A stretch of 60,804 nucleotides of DNA, from assembly GCA_015039465.1 (NCBI GenBank), contig MU130038.1:1-60804 (forward strand). The letters run 5' to 3'. Under the pieces are notes generated by a model that had not been told where the DNA came from, made no database searches, and saw only the letters and a program-made list of their open reading frames with translations. The translations under genes and the position numbers were made by a program. This DNA is from Phlegmacium glaucopus (Eukaryota; Basidiomycota; Agaricomycetes; Agaricales; Cortinariaceae). Each line of letters begins with the position of its first letter. Positions within the stretch are counted from its first letter, which is position 1. This document shows positions 1 through 13,148 of this stretch, one piece after another.

Positions 1-719
1 GTGACTATGACAAACTATGGGGAACTGTAATTTTGGTGACATGACTGTGACACACTGTAGGATTTTCCTGAATTTGCTGATGTACCAAGTCCTGTCCCAT
101 ATTCATTGAAAAACATCTTCTCTGCTGCAGTGATTGGCCGGTCATACCTTGTTGGAATGCAGTACCTACCAACATTTTTTTCTCTGTGAAGAAAGTTGGT
201 CTCAAAAGGCGAGTACTTAGTAACACACCAGATTGCATGAAGTTGCTCCTTCACGTTTTTCGCCCTCGAACGCTCCTTAATGAATTCCTGTACCAGCTTC
301 AACTCCTGAGCTCCACCAGCTTCAAAACCACGGGAATCATGAAAGATAAAACCAGGATTGCTCGTAAATATCATTTCATTGTCAATGTCATGCTCTCCAC
401 GCTACAGCGCGAGGATATTAATCGAACCCAACATTATACACGAACCACCCACCCCCAAGGATGGATCAAGGGTCCATGACTCGATCTGGGATCATGGGAA
501 TGGATATCAAAATATGGTATGAACTTTCGCCATATACTTCACCTGTTTACCATCCGGACTGAAGATCATAGGTTCTCCTGTAGCGTTGCAGAGTCTCCGC
601 AGGATCGTTGTCTTGCCCGCGTTAGCACGGCCGATCACGACGATACAGAATCGAGTAAACCTTTCTTGCAGTTCCTTAATCTGGCCAGCAGTGAGTCGAG
701 GTTTCGATGAAGTAGACAT
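1..719 (-). CDS. P-loop GTPase (G-domain protein), runs off the left edge, possibly frameshifted
   Basis: The ATG at 717-719 opens a protein with Walker A motif GRANAGKTT about 30 residues in (G1). After splicing it has the G3 motif HDSRGFEAGG, then AIWYCIP and TAAEKMFF. This order matches the large basidiomycete family of G-domain proteins of unknown role. Visible exons, minus strand: 719-543, 485-453, 401-229 and 165-86; all four junctions are GT-AG and keep frame. The next exon should begin with V-P and lead to the G4 [N/T]KxD motif. The acceptor just before position 24 gives V-P, but then a run of four Cs (one more than keeps the family frame) leads to TAG at 7-5. Either this copy is broken or the true acceptor is beyond what I can resolve. 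These proteins bind and hydrolyse GTP; the cellular role is unknown. Family call firm, integrity uncertain. Confidence 0.75.
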
Positions 720-3700
720 TGCGAAAGACGCTCTGGTAGATGTAAGGCTGAGTACACACAATGTGACTGTCACCAACAAGGCCGTCAGCGGGAACTGAAA
801 TCTTTCCGCTTTTTGTGACAACTCAGCAGAATTATTACTACTTACTAGAATCCTACTTACCACCGAAAAAAAACCATTGAACGGTGGAGAACGTTGGAGG
901 GTGACCATCACGGTGCTCAAGAAAATCCAAGCTCCTTAAGCTGTAAGTAAACTCGCAAGGGGACGAAAATCATGCAGGAATTTTCTCTAGACTCGAAAAT
1001 ATCCTCTCGCAACGTTGTTGATATGTTTTCTGCTCAGGCCATACTAGCAAACTCAGAGCCCCATATTAGAGGTCAACGCCGCACCGGAGAAGTAGACGAA
1101 ATTCGACCGATAACATAGGTATGATGCCTTGTTCGTTTTTATCTCAAATCTGTATCCTGGATGGTTTCCTGCAGACTCGTTGTGTCAACTAGCTCAGTTA
1201 ATGGGCATAAGCGCCAAAGAGATGGCGGAACGGACCAAAGTAAGTGGATTCGTCCAAGGCGCTACGACCCTTCGCGATTACGATGGAATCTCCACACCTA
1301 AACAGGTGAAGTTCAGTTAGGCCAAATGCTTACTCACTAGCTCACTTAAAATGTGCTTTCGCTAGCTAGAACGCTTGAGATGAAAAGGTAGGGAACACTC
1401 TACGAGACCTACAGTCGACCTGAAACGCCTTAACGCCAGAAAAAAATTCTGCCACAAAGGTGGATCTTCCTGGAACAATACTTAACTCCTGATCAATGAC
1501 TCGCTCGTCGGTGATGCTGTCTCTCCAGACTGAATGTTTGAACAGTGCATCAGCATAGCTAGGAAACACCAACTAGATTCCGCGCTTACGACCGATTCTT
1601 GCATATACTTTGGGTTGTCATTGACCTGCCACTGAAAGCCGTCAAGAAAAATCGTTGAAATGCAGCCGTATAGATCTGAACGTTATTTATGTTTATCAAG
1701 ATGCAATCCTTTGCATTCTGCTCGGATCATGAAAAAATACCATCTGAGAGAACAGTCTGGACATCGAAGCTTGTGAAATATTCCGGAGATGGGACCGGTA
1801 GCCTTTCCCGGGGATATCGCGCTTTATCGCTTCGAGATTATATTCCTCTCTTCCTGGAATTTGTCATTCTGTTAGAGTAATCATACAATGGAAGGATAAA
1901 ACCTTACCGTTGCAGTAAACCCCGTATTATTTAAAACTGTCAAAATCTTGACTGTGAACATTGAGTTCCATATTCATGACATTTTTCTACATCAGTATTT
2001 AAGGAAAATAGTTTCCACGGGTTTCTCAACGTGAGCAACCAAGGAAACCGAGCAAAAACCATTTGAAACCTGGAAACTAGAAAACTCGGAAACCTATGTC
2101 CAATTTTCTGGAAACCTGCTTGGGGTCTAAATTTTACAAAGAAATATCTACTGTGTAGTGTTACTATTGTAGTGTCCAGCATTAGTGTTTCTGGGTTTCT
2201 AGGTTTCCGGGTTTCAGGAAACCCAGAAACCAGTGAAAACCAATGACAACCCGGAATCTATTTTGCCAAAATGCTGATGTAGATGGGAGCCGTTCAACTC
2301 GGAAAGAAGATAATATTTTCTGCATATTCGAGACGTTATTTCTCACATGGAAGCAGCGTACCTGTCATGTATTAGAATAAAGATGAACAAACCCACACTT
2401 TAGAGGGGCTTTCTGTGTTAGCTGACTCTGAAAATATATAAGCGCACAGGCTGCGCACTGCGTCGGATTCGATTCGGAATCTAGTCTCCAACAAAACCAT
2501 AGGTCAGTGTAGAGGATGAAATTTGACTAAACGTTCTCTTTGGCTTGGGTATGATCCTGCGGAGCCTCCACCAAGGTCACCTTGATCATATCCGCTGTCA
2601 AATGAGGGAAAGATGCATGGTTTGAGGGTATGCACTCCCTTACTGACTCTAACCTGTGACACTTTTGGGGTTGAAAACTCACAGGTTCTAATGTGATTAT
2701 CAAAATACATCCTCCCTACTCTAATAAGCGGTGTCATTGAGGGTTGTAACATGAGTTTATTTCATTAACGACGATCTTCAGTCCTTGGCGCATAGTGGAT
2801 AAGATAGCCTAGAATTATCATGCTGCGACCGATCTCCTTGTTATCAATATCCTGTCGAAGCTCTAGTTATCAGCCAGTCCCGGGTACCTATTACCTCCTA
2901 TCATGTACAAGGTGATGAAGTCGAACGGAGAGCCTCGTATGCCGCGGACTTTCGGTGATATGATTACAAATGGTGCCGAAGTTGATCGACAATCGGAGAC
3001 TCAAGTTGACAGAAGTTGAATGATCAACAAACAAGTTCTCTGCTGTTCTCTACTATATATATATCTGACTCCAACTAGAGCTCTCTTGTAGCTTCACCGA
3101 CACGGTCAAGCAGAGCCAGCCAAGACTAAACACACTATGGAAAGCTCTATCAGGTGATTATCAGTGGCTGGTGATTATCGATTATCGGTTATAGTTCAAA
3201 AAAAACTCACACTTCATTTTAGAACAATATATCCCAGGCACCAGTTGTTAAAAATATCTGTGGCGTAAAAACATATTGTATATTAAAGGAGATGTGAACT
3301 TCGGCAAATCTCTAGAGGTGACAAGTTTTCAAAGAGCAAGCCTTCGAGCTTGCGTGGCGGTTGGATTGGACGACCTAAATTGAATCTTCTCTTGCATTTC
3401 TGTAACGATTTATTTCGATTGGAGCCATAGTAGTGCCAGGTAAGTGCCTTTGAAGCCCACACACCCATATTTATTCGCCGGCGCTCACATACACAACATC
3501 TCTGGAAAGTAGCCGACGGCGTCGGATATCACGGCCCAAATAACTGAGCTCGAGTAGGCTTGACTCAGTCGACCTACTTTCAAAAGCTTACGCAACAGGT
3601 GCCACATGTCCATTCTTATGGTTGAAAAAAGCGAAGACATATGACCCTCTGAGAAAGCGTTTAAATATGTAGGCCGTATACCCTCGATGTGAGAAACTCT

Positions 3701-3739
3701 GTTCCCAGCCCTGTTTTTCCCTCCACAAATCTTAGGTCG
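720..3739. other. Intergenic, no recognisable gene
   Basis: Both strands carry only short ORFs (for example 1129-1320 plus, 2504-2752 minus, 3283-3468 minus) with no family motif I recognise and no supporting splice pattern. A GGAAACC/GGTTTCC-rich patch at 2022-2245 is listed separately. AT-rich TATA-like stretches occur near 2435 and 3055, but no ORF follows at a sensible distance. The part nearest 3740 should contain the promoter of the MFS gene. Confidence 0.5.
2022..2245. repeat. GGAAACC-rich degenerate repeat with a hairpin
   Basis: About a dozen copies of GGAAACC or its complement GGTTTCC (allowing one change) are packed into 220 bases. At 2192-2231 the complement (GGTTTCCGGGTTTC) is followed almost directly by its near-perfect reverse (GAAACCCAGAAACC), giving a tight hairpin. 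It looks like the remains of a small foldback element or an expanded simple repeat. Confidence 0.5.
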
Positions 3740-6202
3740 ATGACTGACGTGACAGCTGTAGACGTTGCCTCCGGCACGAAAGATGTACTATCATCGACCT
3801 CCTCTACCAAGAGTGAAAAATCATCCCATAAAGTTTCTGAACACACTGTCGGCACGCTTGTACGACCTGGTCATGGAGAATCAACCATGTCTGAAGATAA
3901 AAAGGAGGAATTTCTTAAAACTTTGGAGGACGACTGGGAAACTGACCCTGATAATGCACGAAACTGGCCAGCATATCAGAGATGGATTGCGGTGTCAATC
4001 GTAAGGTAGATCGTCTAGGGATTGTTTGCGGTACTCACCAACCTTCCTCTTTTATTGACATAGGTTTCATTCTATACGTTTATGCCACCCCTTGCTAGCT
4101 CCATGATGGCTCCTGGTCTTCCAGATGTAGGTTTGATATACCACATAGACTCACCGACCGTCATCGCCCTGACACTGAGCGCCTTCCTCATATCATTCGC
4201 TCTTGGGGTGAGATCTATTGAAGTCATCTCGATAACCCATTCCCCTGAGCCCCCATTCCACAGCCGCTCATCCTGGCGCCGTTATCCGAAATGTATGGAC
4301 GAACCTGGGTAAGTATGCTTCGAATTTTCCAGCAGTATGTTTCTCAATTTATTCCGCGCAGGTCCTACATATCGCCAATATTTTCACGTTAGTTTTCAGC
4401 TTGGGATGTGCGTACTCCCCAACGACAGGCTCGCTGATTGCCTTTCGGTTTCTAGGTACGTATACCGTATTCCGCTTACTCGTCCATTCCCTCGTTGACC
4501 CTGTACGCATCAGCTGGGTTTTCCGGAAGTGCTCCAATCGCCATTGGAGGAGGTTCAGTGAGCGACCTCTTCGCGGAAAAAGATCGTGCATCGGCAATGG
4601 CGCTTTACACGGTTGGGCCTCTTTTCGGTATGTTGCGATTACTGCACCCTACAATCAGATGTATTCTTAATCTTATTTCAGGGCCGGCCCTCGGTCCGGT
4701 GGCGGGCGGCTTCATCACAGAGAAATTAGGGATCAAGTGGGTTTTTATTGTAATAGCAGGTTCGCCAACACATTTATTCCTACTCCCTCCGAGTGCTGAT
4801 ATCCATTGTACTATCCAGTGACTAGCGGTGTTGCAAGCATAGTCGGAATTCCCTTCTTGAAGGAGACCTACGCACCTATCATCCGAATGAGACGCGCAGC
4901 GCGATTAGCAGATCCAGAAGTCGCTGCCAGGGAACATTCCGCTTTGATTCTTTCGCGTGAAAGGAAGATCCACGTCTTGTGGGTTAACCTTACACGACCG
5001 TTGGTCATTTTGTTTCGGAGTCTTGTCTGTTTCATGCTGAGTCTTTACATGGCATTGTAAGTCTAATTTTTTATCTCTATCCAAGGAATTTTTTAATATT
5101 CACTTACGTCCGTAGCATGTATGGTGAGTTTTTATCCTCGATCATTTGATGTCTGGGCATCCCCATTCTTAAAATGCAACCCAGGGATATATTACTTGAT
5201 GTTCTCTACATTCCCTCGTAAGTTTAGCTGGCTTTTCGGTTTGTCTGTAAATACCCCTCCTGATGTATGAGGCCTGAAGAGACTTTCCAATCGATCTATG
5301 GTTTCAATACTGGGATTGGAGGCCTCGCCTACCTAGGTTTAGGCGTTGGATTCCTGGCAGCATCACTTTTTGGCGCAAAGTTTGGTCAAGATATGTACAA
5401 GAAAGTGAGTTCTCGGTTGTTATTTAAGAAATCTCCATCCCTGTTCTCATGGAAATAATATGTTCACAGCTTGCCGACAAGAATGGAGGGGTTGGAAAGC
5501 CAGAGATGCGCATTCCGGCACTATGTATTGGCTCCCTACTTGTTCCTGTTGGTCTACTGTACGATCCCACACTCATCGACAATTCTACGGGCGCAAATTA
5601 ATTTAAAAATGTAGATGGTACGGCTGGTCTGCGCAAGCAAGGCTTCATTGGATGATGCCGATTGTTGGTTCAGGGATTTATGGCTTTGGTGAGTGCTTAT
5701 GCAGACAGAACGCATAGGTGTTTGACTAATAGTTTTTACCCTGACATAAGCGATGATGACAACATTGTACGTGCTGTATACCTGTGTGCCTCAACCCAGG
5801 AAACTGACTTGCTCTTTCCAGCTTGCCAATTTCTTTATACCTAGTAGATGCCTTTACCTATGCGGCTAGCGCTACTGCCGCAGCATCCGTGAGTTTTAGT
5901 TTTTTTTTGTCATCCGCAGCTTGAATTCTATAAATTTAAAAAATTCTAATTTTATCCAGCTTTTCCGTTCCATGCTCGGCTTTGCATTTCCTTTATTTGG
6001 GGAACAGATGTTTAATGTGTTAGGCGTGGGTTTTGGAAATACGGTACGTTTTTTTTCCCCCTTACATTCATTCGCCCACAAAAAGTTCAATCTTTTGTCC
6101 AAGCTTCTGGCATGTCTTGCGATTTTGCTGGGTATCCCATTTCCAATCTGGTTATATTTCAAAGGAGAAGCTATTCGTGCAAGAAGTGATCTAACCCGAT
6201 AA
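3740..6202 (+). CDS. MFS transporter, DHA1 drug/polyamine type
   Basis: Predicted plasma-membrane proton antiporter of the major facilitator superfamily (12 membrane segments, DHA1 branch that includes yeast TPO1 and FLR1). A hydrophilic N-terminus of about 75 residues ends in DPDNARNWP, a family hallmark. Membrane segments follow, with APGLPD, then EMYGRTW between helices 2 and 3, ALGPVAGGFITEKLGIKW, IPFLKETYAP, GLAYLGLGVGF, FLPISLYLVDAFTYAAS and FGFAFPLFGEQMF-like blocks. It ends IRARSDLTR-stop, as in relatives. At least ten short introns are needed; the first is 4001-4063. All blocks join in frame through GT-AG sites, so it appears intact. I chose the ATG at 3740; an in-frame ATG at 3689 would add 17 residues. 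A decayed duplicate lies at 31640-32425. The substrate cannot be told from sequence. Confidence 0.85.
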
Positions 6203-7059
6203 AGATTCCTTCCTTTCCATGGGACCGCTACCGCACCCTAAAGACCGATTTGACGATATGAGAAACGCTTCGAAGCCCCTGAAACAATCTGCTGATCAAC
6301 TTAATTATACAAACCAAAATCACGAGTTACAACTTACATGCCAGGAGATGCCCAGGACGACATTCATTTTAAAAAGACCTACGTGATCTCCTTATTTAAA
6401 GACCCTGTTTTACGTGTTTGAAGCATTCGTTTTAATTTTGTGTATTATAGGTGACGACAAATAGAGAAAATATCAATGAAAAAAAACTCCGTGAAAACTC
6501 CGTTTTCTTCCGAAGTTCATCTCCTGAGTTCGAATTGTACGATTCACGCGTGGTGAGTATAAAGTAAAATCTATCCTTTTGCAAGCGTTGACGTTGATCT
6601 CCTGACCATAACATCCTTCTTCTCATACATCATATCCTTGGCTTCCTGATGGGACCTTCGTTCATTCAACACCGCGGCCCACGTTGTATGATTTACAATG
6701 ATAACATTATTGTACCTTTGATGTACGTAAGTTGGGTGGGTAAATCATTCCACTTGGCACTCACAGTTAAGTATTACTTTGCCCATAGCCTGCGACCACT
6801 TTATTGGGGTTTCATCGAAGACGACGTAGGGACATAATAAGGAACAGTCACCAGTCTATCGGCCCCGCATCCCCAAATATGGGATAAAAGTTGGGCTTCA
6901 ATATAGGTTGCCACAAACTTCTTTTAGGGGGTCAAAAATCTGCCAGATGTCGAGCTTCAAATATTGATAGCTGGTGACGAGCGGACTTTTTTAAAGGTAT
7001 TATATAATTATAATAATATATTCACAATTATTTATTTAATGTTTTTATGTATGTTCATC
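6203..7059. other. Intergenic between MFS gene and MFS relic
   Basis: This holds the 3' end region of the DHA1 gene and AT-rich sequence (notably 6990-7040, almost pure A/T). I see no supported gene. Homology to the Dal5-type MFS genes begins only near 7060, so the 5' exons of that relic are missing. Confidence 0.5.
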
Positions 7060-8200
7060 ACATTGTAAGGTCAGCAGTTCGGGGTTTTGATACTCACTTC
7101 AAATGTTACACGTCCCGTACGCGGGTCTGGTCACCTGAGGATGTTTCTTGGCTTGCTTGGAGGTCCGATGCCTTCCCAGGAATTGTCCTCTATCTGTCCA
7201 TTTTTATACACGAAAGGACTTGTCTGTCTTCTGTGTGTTATAAAATGCCGACTCAATCTTTTCTTTTCGCGCTGAAGTTCACTCCACTGCCAGCTTGCAG
7301 GCGCTTTGTCTGGGTTGCTTGCCACAATCGAGAACATGAAAGGCATTAGTTGAAGACCTTGATACGCCGCGGCCTGGATCTTTGACAATCTCGTACCTTT
7401 CGGGATTCTCAATCGCTATATAGGAATTCTTGTTTTTATTTTCGTTTCTGATCGGCCTTATTAGTTTCTTGATCGTGCCTTCGACACCACACGATTCCAA
7501 GTTTTTAACTGAGATCCAGTGAGAACCCAGATAAGTGACCCTCTCTAGTCTATATATCACTTCCCTTCCCGTTATCATAATATCAATCCGTACCTTTCCT
7601 CAGTATCATCAGGAAGCGGAATCGACCAGCCATAAAGCCGGTTGACACACTTATCTCGCCGTTTTTTTCTTCTAAATTTCTTTATACTTGTCGGACAGAT
7701 ACGATTCTCGAGAGGTATTGCAACAGCCCTTGTTTCCGTGCTCGCTGTTTCCAGTTTCTCTCTTTCTTGGGTGGCTTTTGTGATTCACATTGTGACGTCA
7801 TGTGTTAACTAGGCGCCCAACACATCAGCTGAGCGTCGCACCAGTCTTAATTGACGCTATATGTTTCACTCCGTTACGTATATTTTCCTCCCAATCTCAT
7901 TTTACTATATTTCAGGCGGCATTTTGAGCCCCAAACCAAGGAAGGACCAAAATTGAGGTCATGAATTTTGTAAGCGGTCTAATCCTTCAATTCTTTTTGA
8001 ACATCTTTCTATTTTTTTTTGTTTTTTTGGTGGTCTCCTTCTATTTCCAATGTTGAGCAGCTCTATTGTACTAGTTGGGCCACTCTCAGCAATGTGGCAT
8101 ACTTGTCATAGAGGAACGAGGTCAAGAAACGTCCTGGAGAACGTGCGATGCTGCTTGAGAAATATACGACTGCTGGTAAAGGTGAAGCTGGAGGGTTACA
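7060..8200 (+). pseudogene. Decayed MFS transporter of the Dal5/ACS type
   Basis: Nucleotide similarity to the genes at 15076 and 18562 runs from an intron (near 7060, matching about 19095) through the helix 4-5 region. Then come the PSTPR loop region (around 7480), the region coding SDR-x-x-x-RGI (around 7695), the late exon before the GGILS block (about 7910-7960) and the C-terminal YLS-coding exon (about 8085-8200). The first two to three exons are absent. The recognisable pieces are in changing frames with internal deletions; for example, the stretch coding the glycine-rich helix at 7295-7340 is shortened. No continuous product is possible. The best explanation is a third tandem copy that lost its 5' end and then decayed. 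Introns are still recognisable by position. Confidence 0.8.
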
Positions 8201-8737
8201 GATCTTGTAGTTGTAATGGATATAGTAGAATGAGCGAGTAATCTTTATTCAATCTCGGTTCTGCAAAGACGCGGTGACCTCATAATCCCCTACGATATGG
8301 GTGCTATTGCGATCAAAACGAGTAAATAAATAACTCAAAAACTTATCTTTCTCTCTACAACAGTTTAGCACTTCCTCCTAGAGTGCTTATATTCTATAAT
8401 TTATTTCACACTGTTCTGTGATAGCTAGAAATAAATTTAACCACTCAATACTCAAGGCCCAAGATTGGTGTTCCAAACTTCCAGGGCTTTTGTTGGGTTC
8501 ATTTTAACTAATGTACGTAGAGAGATCCAACCGTTTAATTTGACGCGGTCCAGAACTCAAAGATAGATAATCCTCACCTCATCGAAGAACGATACCATAA
8601 TCCACCCGGTCTGGAATATATTCTCCAACATAGCTTGAGCATTGAGCAAGGCTAGTCACAGTGAGGGAAAGAAATAATGTGATGATGACACATATATATT
8701 TTAAACTCAGTCTCGTTCTTACACGGTCGACACCTCC
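8201..8737. other. Intergenic upstream of CWC27
   Basis: No ORF with support. This should contain the CWC27 promoter; an AT-rich TATATATTTT tract lies about 45 bases upstream of the chosen ATG. Nothing else is recognised. Confidence 0.45.
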
Positions 8738-10877
8738 ATGGCTCTTCCAACAAAAGGTAGGGTGATAATCGACACTACAGCTGGAGAAATTGACATCGAG
8801 TTATGGTCAAAGGTTGGTTTCAACAATATAACTTTTTGGCATTCAACTCAAGAGGAGAAACCTATAGGAAACACCGAAAGCATGTCGCAACTTCCTCGCT
8901 TTGGCTATGGAGGGTTTGTGAGTTTCTCTCGAATCTCTTGGTGTATTTCATTAAAAAGAAAATACACTTTTTAGGTTATTATGATGGTGTCATCTTTCAC
9001 CGGTGTGTTTTACAATGCTCGAGATTTCCAAGAGTCGATTGTCATTTCTTACAACGTTTACTCTATAGAGTCGTACCCGGATTTCTTGTACAGACAGGTG
9101 ATAAAACAGGCACGGGAGCAGGCGGGGAGTCCTTCTATGGCGGTTCGTAATAGGCCTTTGTCCCGCACAAGTGCATGACCTAAACTTCCAATCATCAGAA
9201 CCATTCGAGGATGAGATTCACCCCCGGCTTCGGTTTCCTCATCGTGGCCTAGTCGCAATGGCCAACAATGGAATGAAAAACTCGAACGATTCCCAATTCT
9301 TCATAACGTTAGGTACGTTTCAAAGTTGATGTATATAGCGTCCAGGGGATGATCTGGACCCAACTTTTTGCTACCTAGATCGAGCTGATGAGTTGCATGG
9401 CAAACATACTGTATTCGGTCGATGTATTGGTGATACGGTGTATAGTAAGTATCTTCTTACGCCTTTCAACCACGACCTACCACTAAGTATGTGTTTCTCC
9501 CCCCCTAAAGATGTGGTGAAAATTGGGGAGATGGGTATGCCAGTCTCGTCTGGGTGTTTACCACGTCTATCTAACGGGTCTGGCATGTAGAAATTGACGC
9601 TGATGGGCGACCAGTCTAGTGAGTCATTATACTTTTATTCTTTTGCTCTTTCCAATATAGACAGCTGAAACGAGGCCCAATAGCCCTCCCAAAATCAAGT
9701 CAATAAAAATCGTCGACAATCCCTTTGACGACATCATTCCTCGAATAACAGCCGCTGAAAAGCGTGCACAACAACGTGCGAGAGAGCATGCCCAGCGGGA
9801 GCGAGAGGAAGAGCAGCGAAGGAAAGGTGCCAAGAAGTAAATGATCCTTTTTTTGCCCTGCTTGAGCAAGTCCACCTAACATTCCAACACAATGCTTGAA
9901 GGAACGTGAAACTCCTGAGTTTCGGTGCCGATGAGGACGCTGGAGAGGATGACGAGGTGGTTGTTTTCAAGAAAAAATCTATTGTACGACCGGATTGTAC
10001 GTTTTGCAACCCCCTCGCCAATTTCCCGAACCGTTGACATCAATTGTCTAGTGGTGGAAAACCCAAAAACAGTAGTTGCTGTACCCGACTTTGTGTCGCA
10101 GCCTTCCACCAGTAAATCTCTCAGCGCTCCAAAGGAAATACCGAAAGAATCCAAGGTCGGAGTTTTGTGTATCTATCGTCTTCAGATTCCTCATACGCTC
10201 TTCCTTCAGCCTGAGAAGTCTTCTAAGCGACATGAGGACAATAAACAAGACGACATCACCACAATCCGTGAACAACATGCTCGGGAGCAAGCCGCCGGAG
10301 AGTAAGTCACTTACTTTTTGTACACAACCGCAAAGCTTCACGTTAACGCTTGCTACTCAGACATTCTCGCAAAGCCGAAATCGAAAAATTGGAGGCTGAA
10401 GTCCGGAAACTCCAAAGACGAAGAGAAAGTGACGATGAAGACGAAACCTCGGCAAAAAAAGTCAAAAAGTCATATCTGAATGAAGAACTTGCTAAATACG
10501 CTAAAGGAAAGGGATTACACAAAAAGGGGAAGAAGAAAGATGAGGGTGATGTGTTGGCGGCACTGAATAGCTTCAGGGGCAAGTTGCAGAGTTCGATACT
10601 TGTGGATGAACCAGAAGCTGGCGATGCTGATGAAGCAGAGGGAGGAGATGTAGAAGGTGGAGAAGGGATGGAGGTCGACAATGATACTGGGTTTATGACT
10701 CACGCTCTTCATTTTCCTAAGGATAATGGAGAGGAAACCATGAAGGCCGAGCGAGATTATGAAGTTATTGATCCAAGGCAGCGAGGGGCGAAGGCAAAAG
10801 AGGAAGAGCGGGAAAGGAAGAAAGCTGCCTTGAAAGCGAAAGGAGGACATGTCAGTGGTGGTCGTTACAGGAGATAA
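8738..10877 (+). CDS. CWC27: Spliceosome-associated cyclophilin CWC27
   Basis: Peptidyl-prolyl isomerase-like protein that joins activated (Bact) spliceosomes in the nucleus. An N-terminal cyclophilin domain (about residues 1-170) starts KGRVIIDTTAGEIDIELWSK and continues through KACRNF, YYDGVIFHR, VVPGFLVQTGDKTGTGAGG and GKHTVFGR. Where catalytic cyclophilins carry the active-site Trp this one reads RADELHGKH with Glu, the CWC27 family feature linked to weak isomerase activity. Next come NPFDDIIPR, a charged helical middle (RAQQRARE and REREEEQRRK), and the conserved end GFMTHALHF...YEVIDPRQ followed by a basic tail. About twelve short GT-AG introns split the gene; exon 1 is 8738-8812 and exon 2 starts at 8868. 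Everything joins in frame to TAA at 10875-10877. It converges on UBC6. The symbol rests on both domain ends. Confidence 0.9.
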
Positions 10878-11624
10878 GACTGAACAATTTCGGGACTTCA
10901 TCCCAATTTTGAATAGGTGGTATGCATGTAATGAGTAAGTTTGAACTTTATTCGATATTCTATAAAAAACACCAGGCCTCTGTACATGTCCTCTTCAATG
11001 GGGAAAAAAGAACATACAAGAACTATATCGTGATTTCATAAACAGCCGCCTAGATAGAGCCTCCCAATCTAAAAAACTGCTTCACCCAAACCAAAACCCA
11101 TCTAACCATTCAAATTGACTCGATCTACCGATGTTATTACAAACTACAAAGAAAAAGGAAATCAGGGAAAAGACAGACAAGAAAGGGGGTTACAAATTGG
11201 AATGAGATATTTAATTATGTGAAGATTAGAAAAGTAAAGAAAGGAAGAAAGGAAACGGGTAAGGAGGGCCACGAAATCAAATCGTGTATCGTTTAGGGTT
11301 GTGGATGGAAGAGGGTCGTTATTATTTAAACGTTGCGGTATCCGACGAGGTTCAAACCAAATCGTTACAGTCAAAGGATGCAAGCAAAGTCCGCGAGGGC
11401 TTGATTCATGCTTAACATTCATGATGACTGGAAGCTCATTGGAGACCATGTGAGTCGCAGAGATAGGGCCAAGTAGAGATCGACGAGCCTGGTTGGAGCA
11501 ACACAATTTGGATAGTGAAGGCATACGGTAGGGAGGCAGGGTAGGGAGCTCAAGATTAGGAGGAAAAAAGATAAAAGAAACGGCATATCGAAACTGGAAA
11601 AGGAACGAGTCCCTCGGTCTAGAT
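10878..11624. other. Convergent 3' intergenic region of CWC27 and UBC6
   Basis: Both flanking genes end into this 750-base stretch, so it should hold both polyadenylation regions. ORFs on the minus strand here are extensions or shadows with no family features. No gene seen. Confidence 0.5.
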
Positions 11625-13148
11625 TCAACCCCTTGTAGAAAATCTCGAAACCATGACCGCCAACGCGATAAACGCGCACAAGCGCCACTTTTCATAGATA
11701 AAATGTCGCCATGCCGTTGGCCAACCAGGGGCAGGTGGAGCCGCTTGTCGAGCAGGATCTTCGGGTTTTATGTTAGAATTTGGCCTGATTATGGAGCTGT
11801 TGATAGGTGCTGCCATTTGTCGGGAAGATGATGGGTCCGGAGCTAGTGCTTGAGTAGTAGTAAATGATGCGGTATGATTGGACATCGAAGGTATAGAGGT
11901 AGAGGAAGTAGTCGACGACACTGATGCCTGAAGCAGGGCGGGCAATGATTGCAACTGAGACTCCTGGGCAACATCAGGCTTCCCGCGTTCTTTCTCACCC
12001 ATGTTAGGTAAATCCTGTAACACTGGTAAACAGTGCTATAAAATCAACGTCAGCATTCGATTTGTTGCCCATGTCAACCTTGGAGAAGGAACTGCATTTG
12101 GTGAAAAATGATGGCATCATACCATCCAACGGGGTCGAACATAGGGACATGTCCACGGATAGGGAGGATACAACTTGAGTCGAGATGATTGATGAGACAC
12201 TCACTTCAGGAAAGGCATCTTTGAATCGCATTTGAGCTATATTCCAACTGTGACTACGTGCGGCGAAGGCGCGCTTATGAGATTCAGATGAATTGACGGA
12301 GCCCGTGGTCATTTCATCTGAGAGCATGAACGAGAGTAGGCCTGTAAGACTGTTCCAAGGGTCAGGTTAGCTTCTTATTTTGATGGGGGAGGGGAAACGG
12401 ATGAACAGTATCATTCCCGGAAATGGAAGGATCACGAAGAAGGGAACAACGACAAAGGTTTAAAGGACAGGAAAATATCTCACATTGTTGCTACACTCCA
12501 CGCAGGATTCCACTGTGTAAACCCAATTATATGTCAATGCTTTTATCCCTAGGAGCTGATGATGATGAATCTCTAGCGACTCACCGATCCTGGGTGAAAA
12601 TCCGACATTGAGAAACATATCTTTCTGTCAGGTTGGAAGCGACCTGAGGGCGTAAACATCTATAACAAGTAAGGGGGGGATGGTGAGATGAGAGGTGGTT
12701 GTCAAGTTCCAATTTAATCACAAGCCGACCTTAATTCCTGGCGGCTTAAATGGGTACTCTGAGGGAAAGAGGAGGACACCATGGTATTCTCCTCCAGCAA
12801 ACGGTGAATCAGGTGGTCCGCGCTAGAAAAGAAGATTGAAGTTATAGGAGATCTTCGTGTCACAAAGTATTGTGTGGAATGCCTACGATAAGGAAGTTCC
12901 CTGCAGGACGTCGTTAGCACTATAGAGCATCGGATAGATAGAATAGAATATGTACAAGTCAAGATATTCTTCTCATCGGGAGCTGCCCAGACAAATGGCG
13001 GCGGTTCCTTCTGCATAGCAGCATATTCCTTCGACAGCTAGATAAGAGATAGTGAGAAGATCAGATCCATAGACATGGCCGCCTGGCGCAACGACGGCGA
13101 GATAGGGCTTGAGGGACGTACACGTTTCTGAGCGGCCTTGCTCGCCAT
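11625..13148 (-). CDS. UBC6: Ubiquitin-conjugating enzyme E2, ER tail-anchored (UBC6)
   Basis: E2 enzyme that takes ubiquitin from E1 and works with ER ligases (Doa10 type) in ER-associated degradation. Start MASKAAQKR at 13148, intron, then [50 protein letters not shown] and [10 protein letters not shown]. The catalytic block is [14 protein letters not shown] (catalytic Cys), then [20 protein letters not shown]. The conserved fold ends near DAFPE. A Ser/Thr/Pro-rich linker of about 90 residues follows, then a C-terminal hydrophobic anchor [16 protein letters not shown] with only four residues after it, which is the tail-anchored UBC6 layout. About seven introns, all GT-AG and frame-preserving. 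The convergent neighbour CWC27 is unrelated in function. Confidence 0.93.

Noticed and set aside
1129..1320. Plus-strand ORF of 63 residues as a gene
   Set aside because: No family resemblance, no convincing splice partners, and a length expected by chance.
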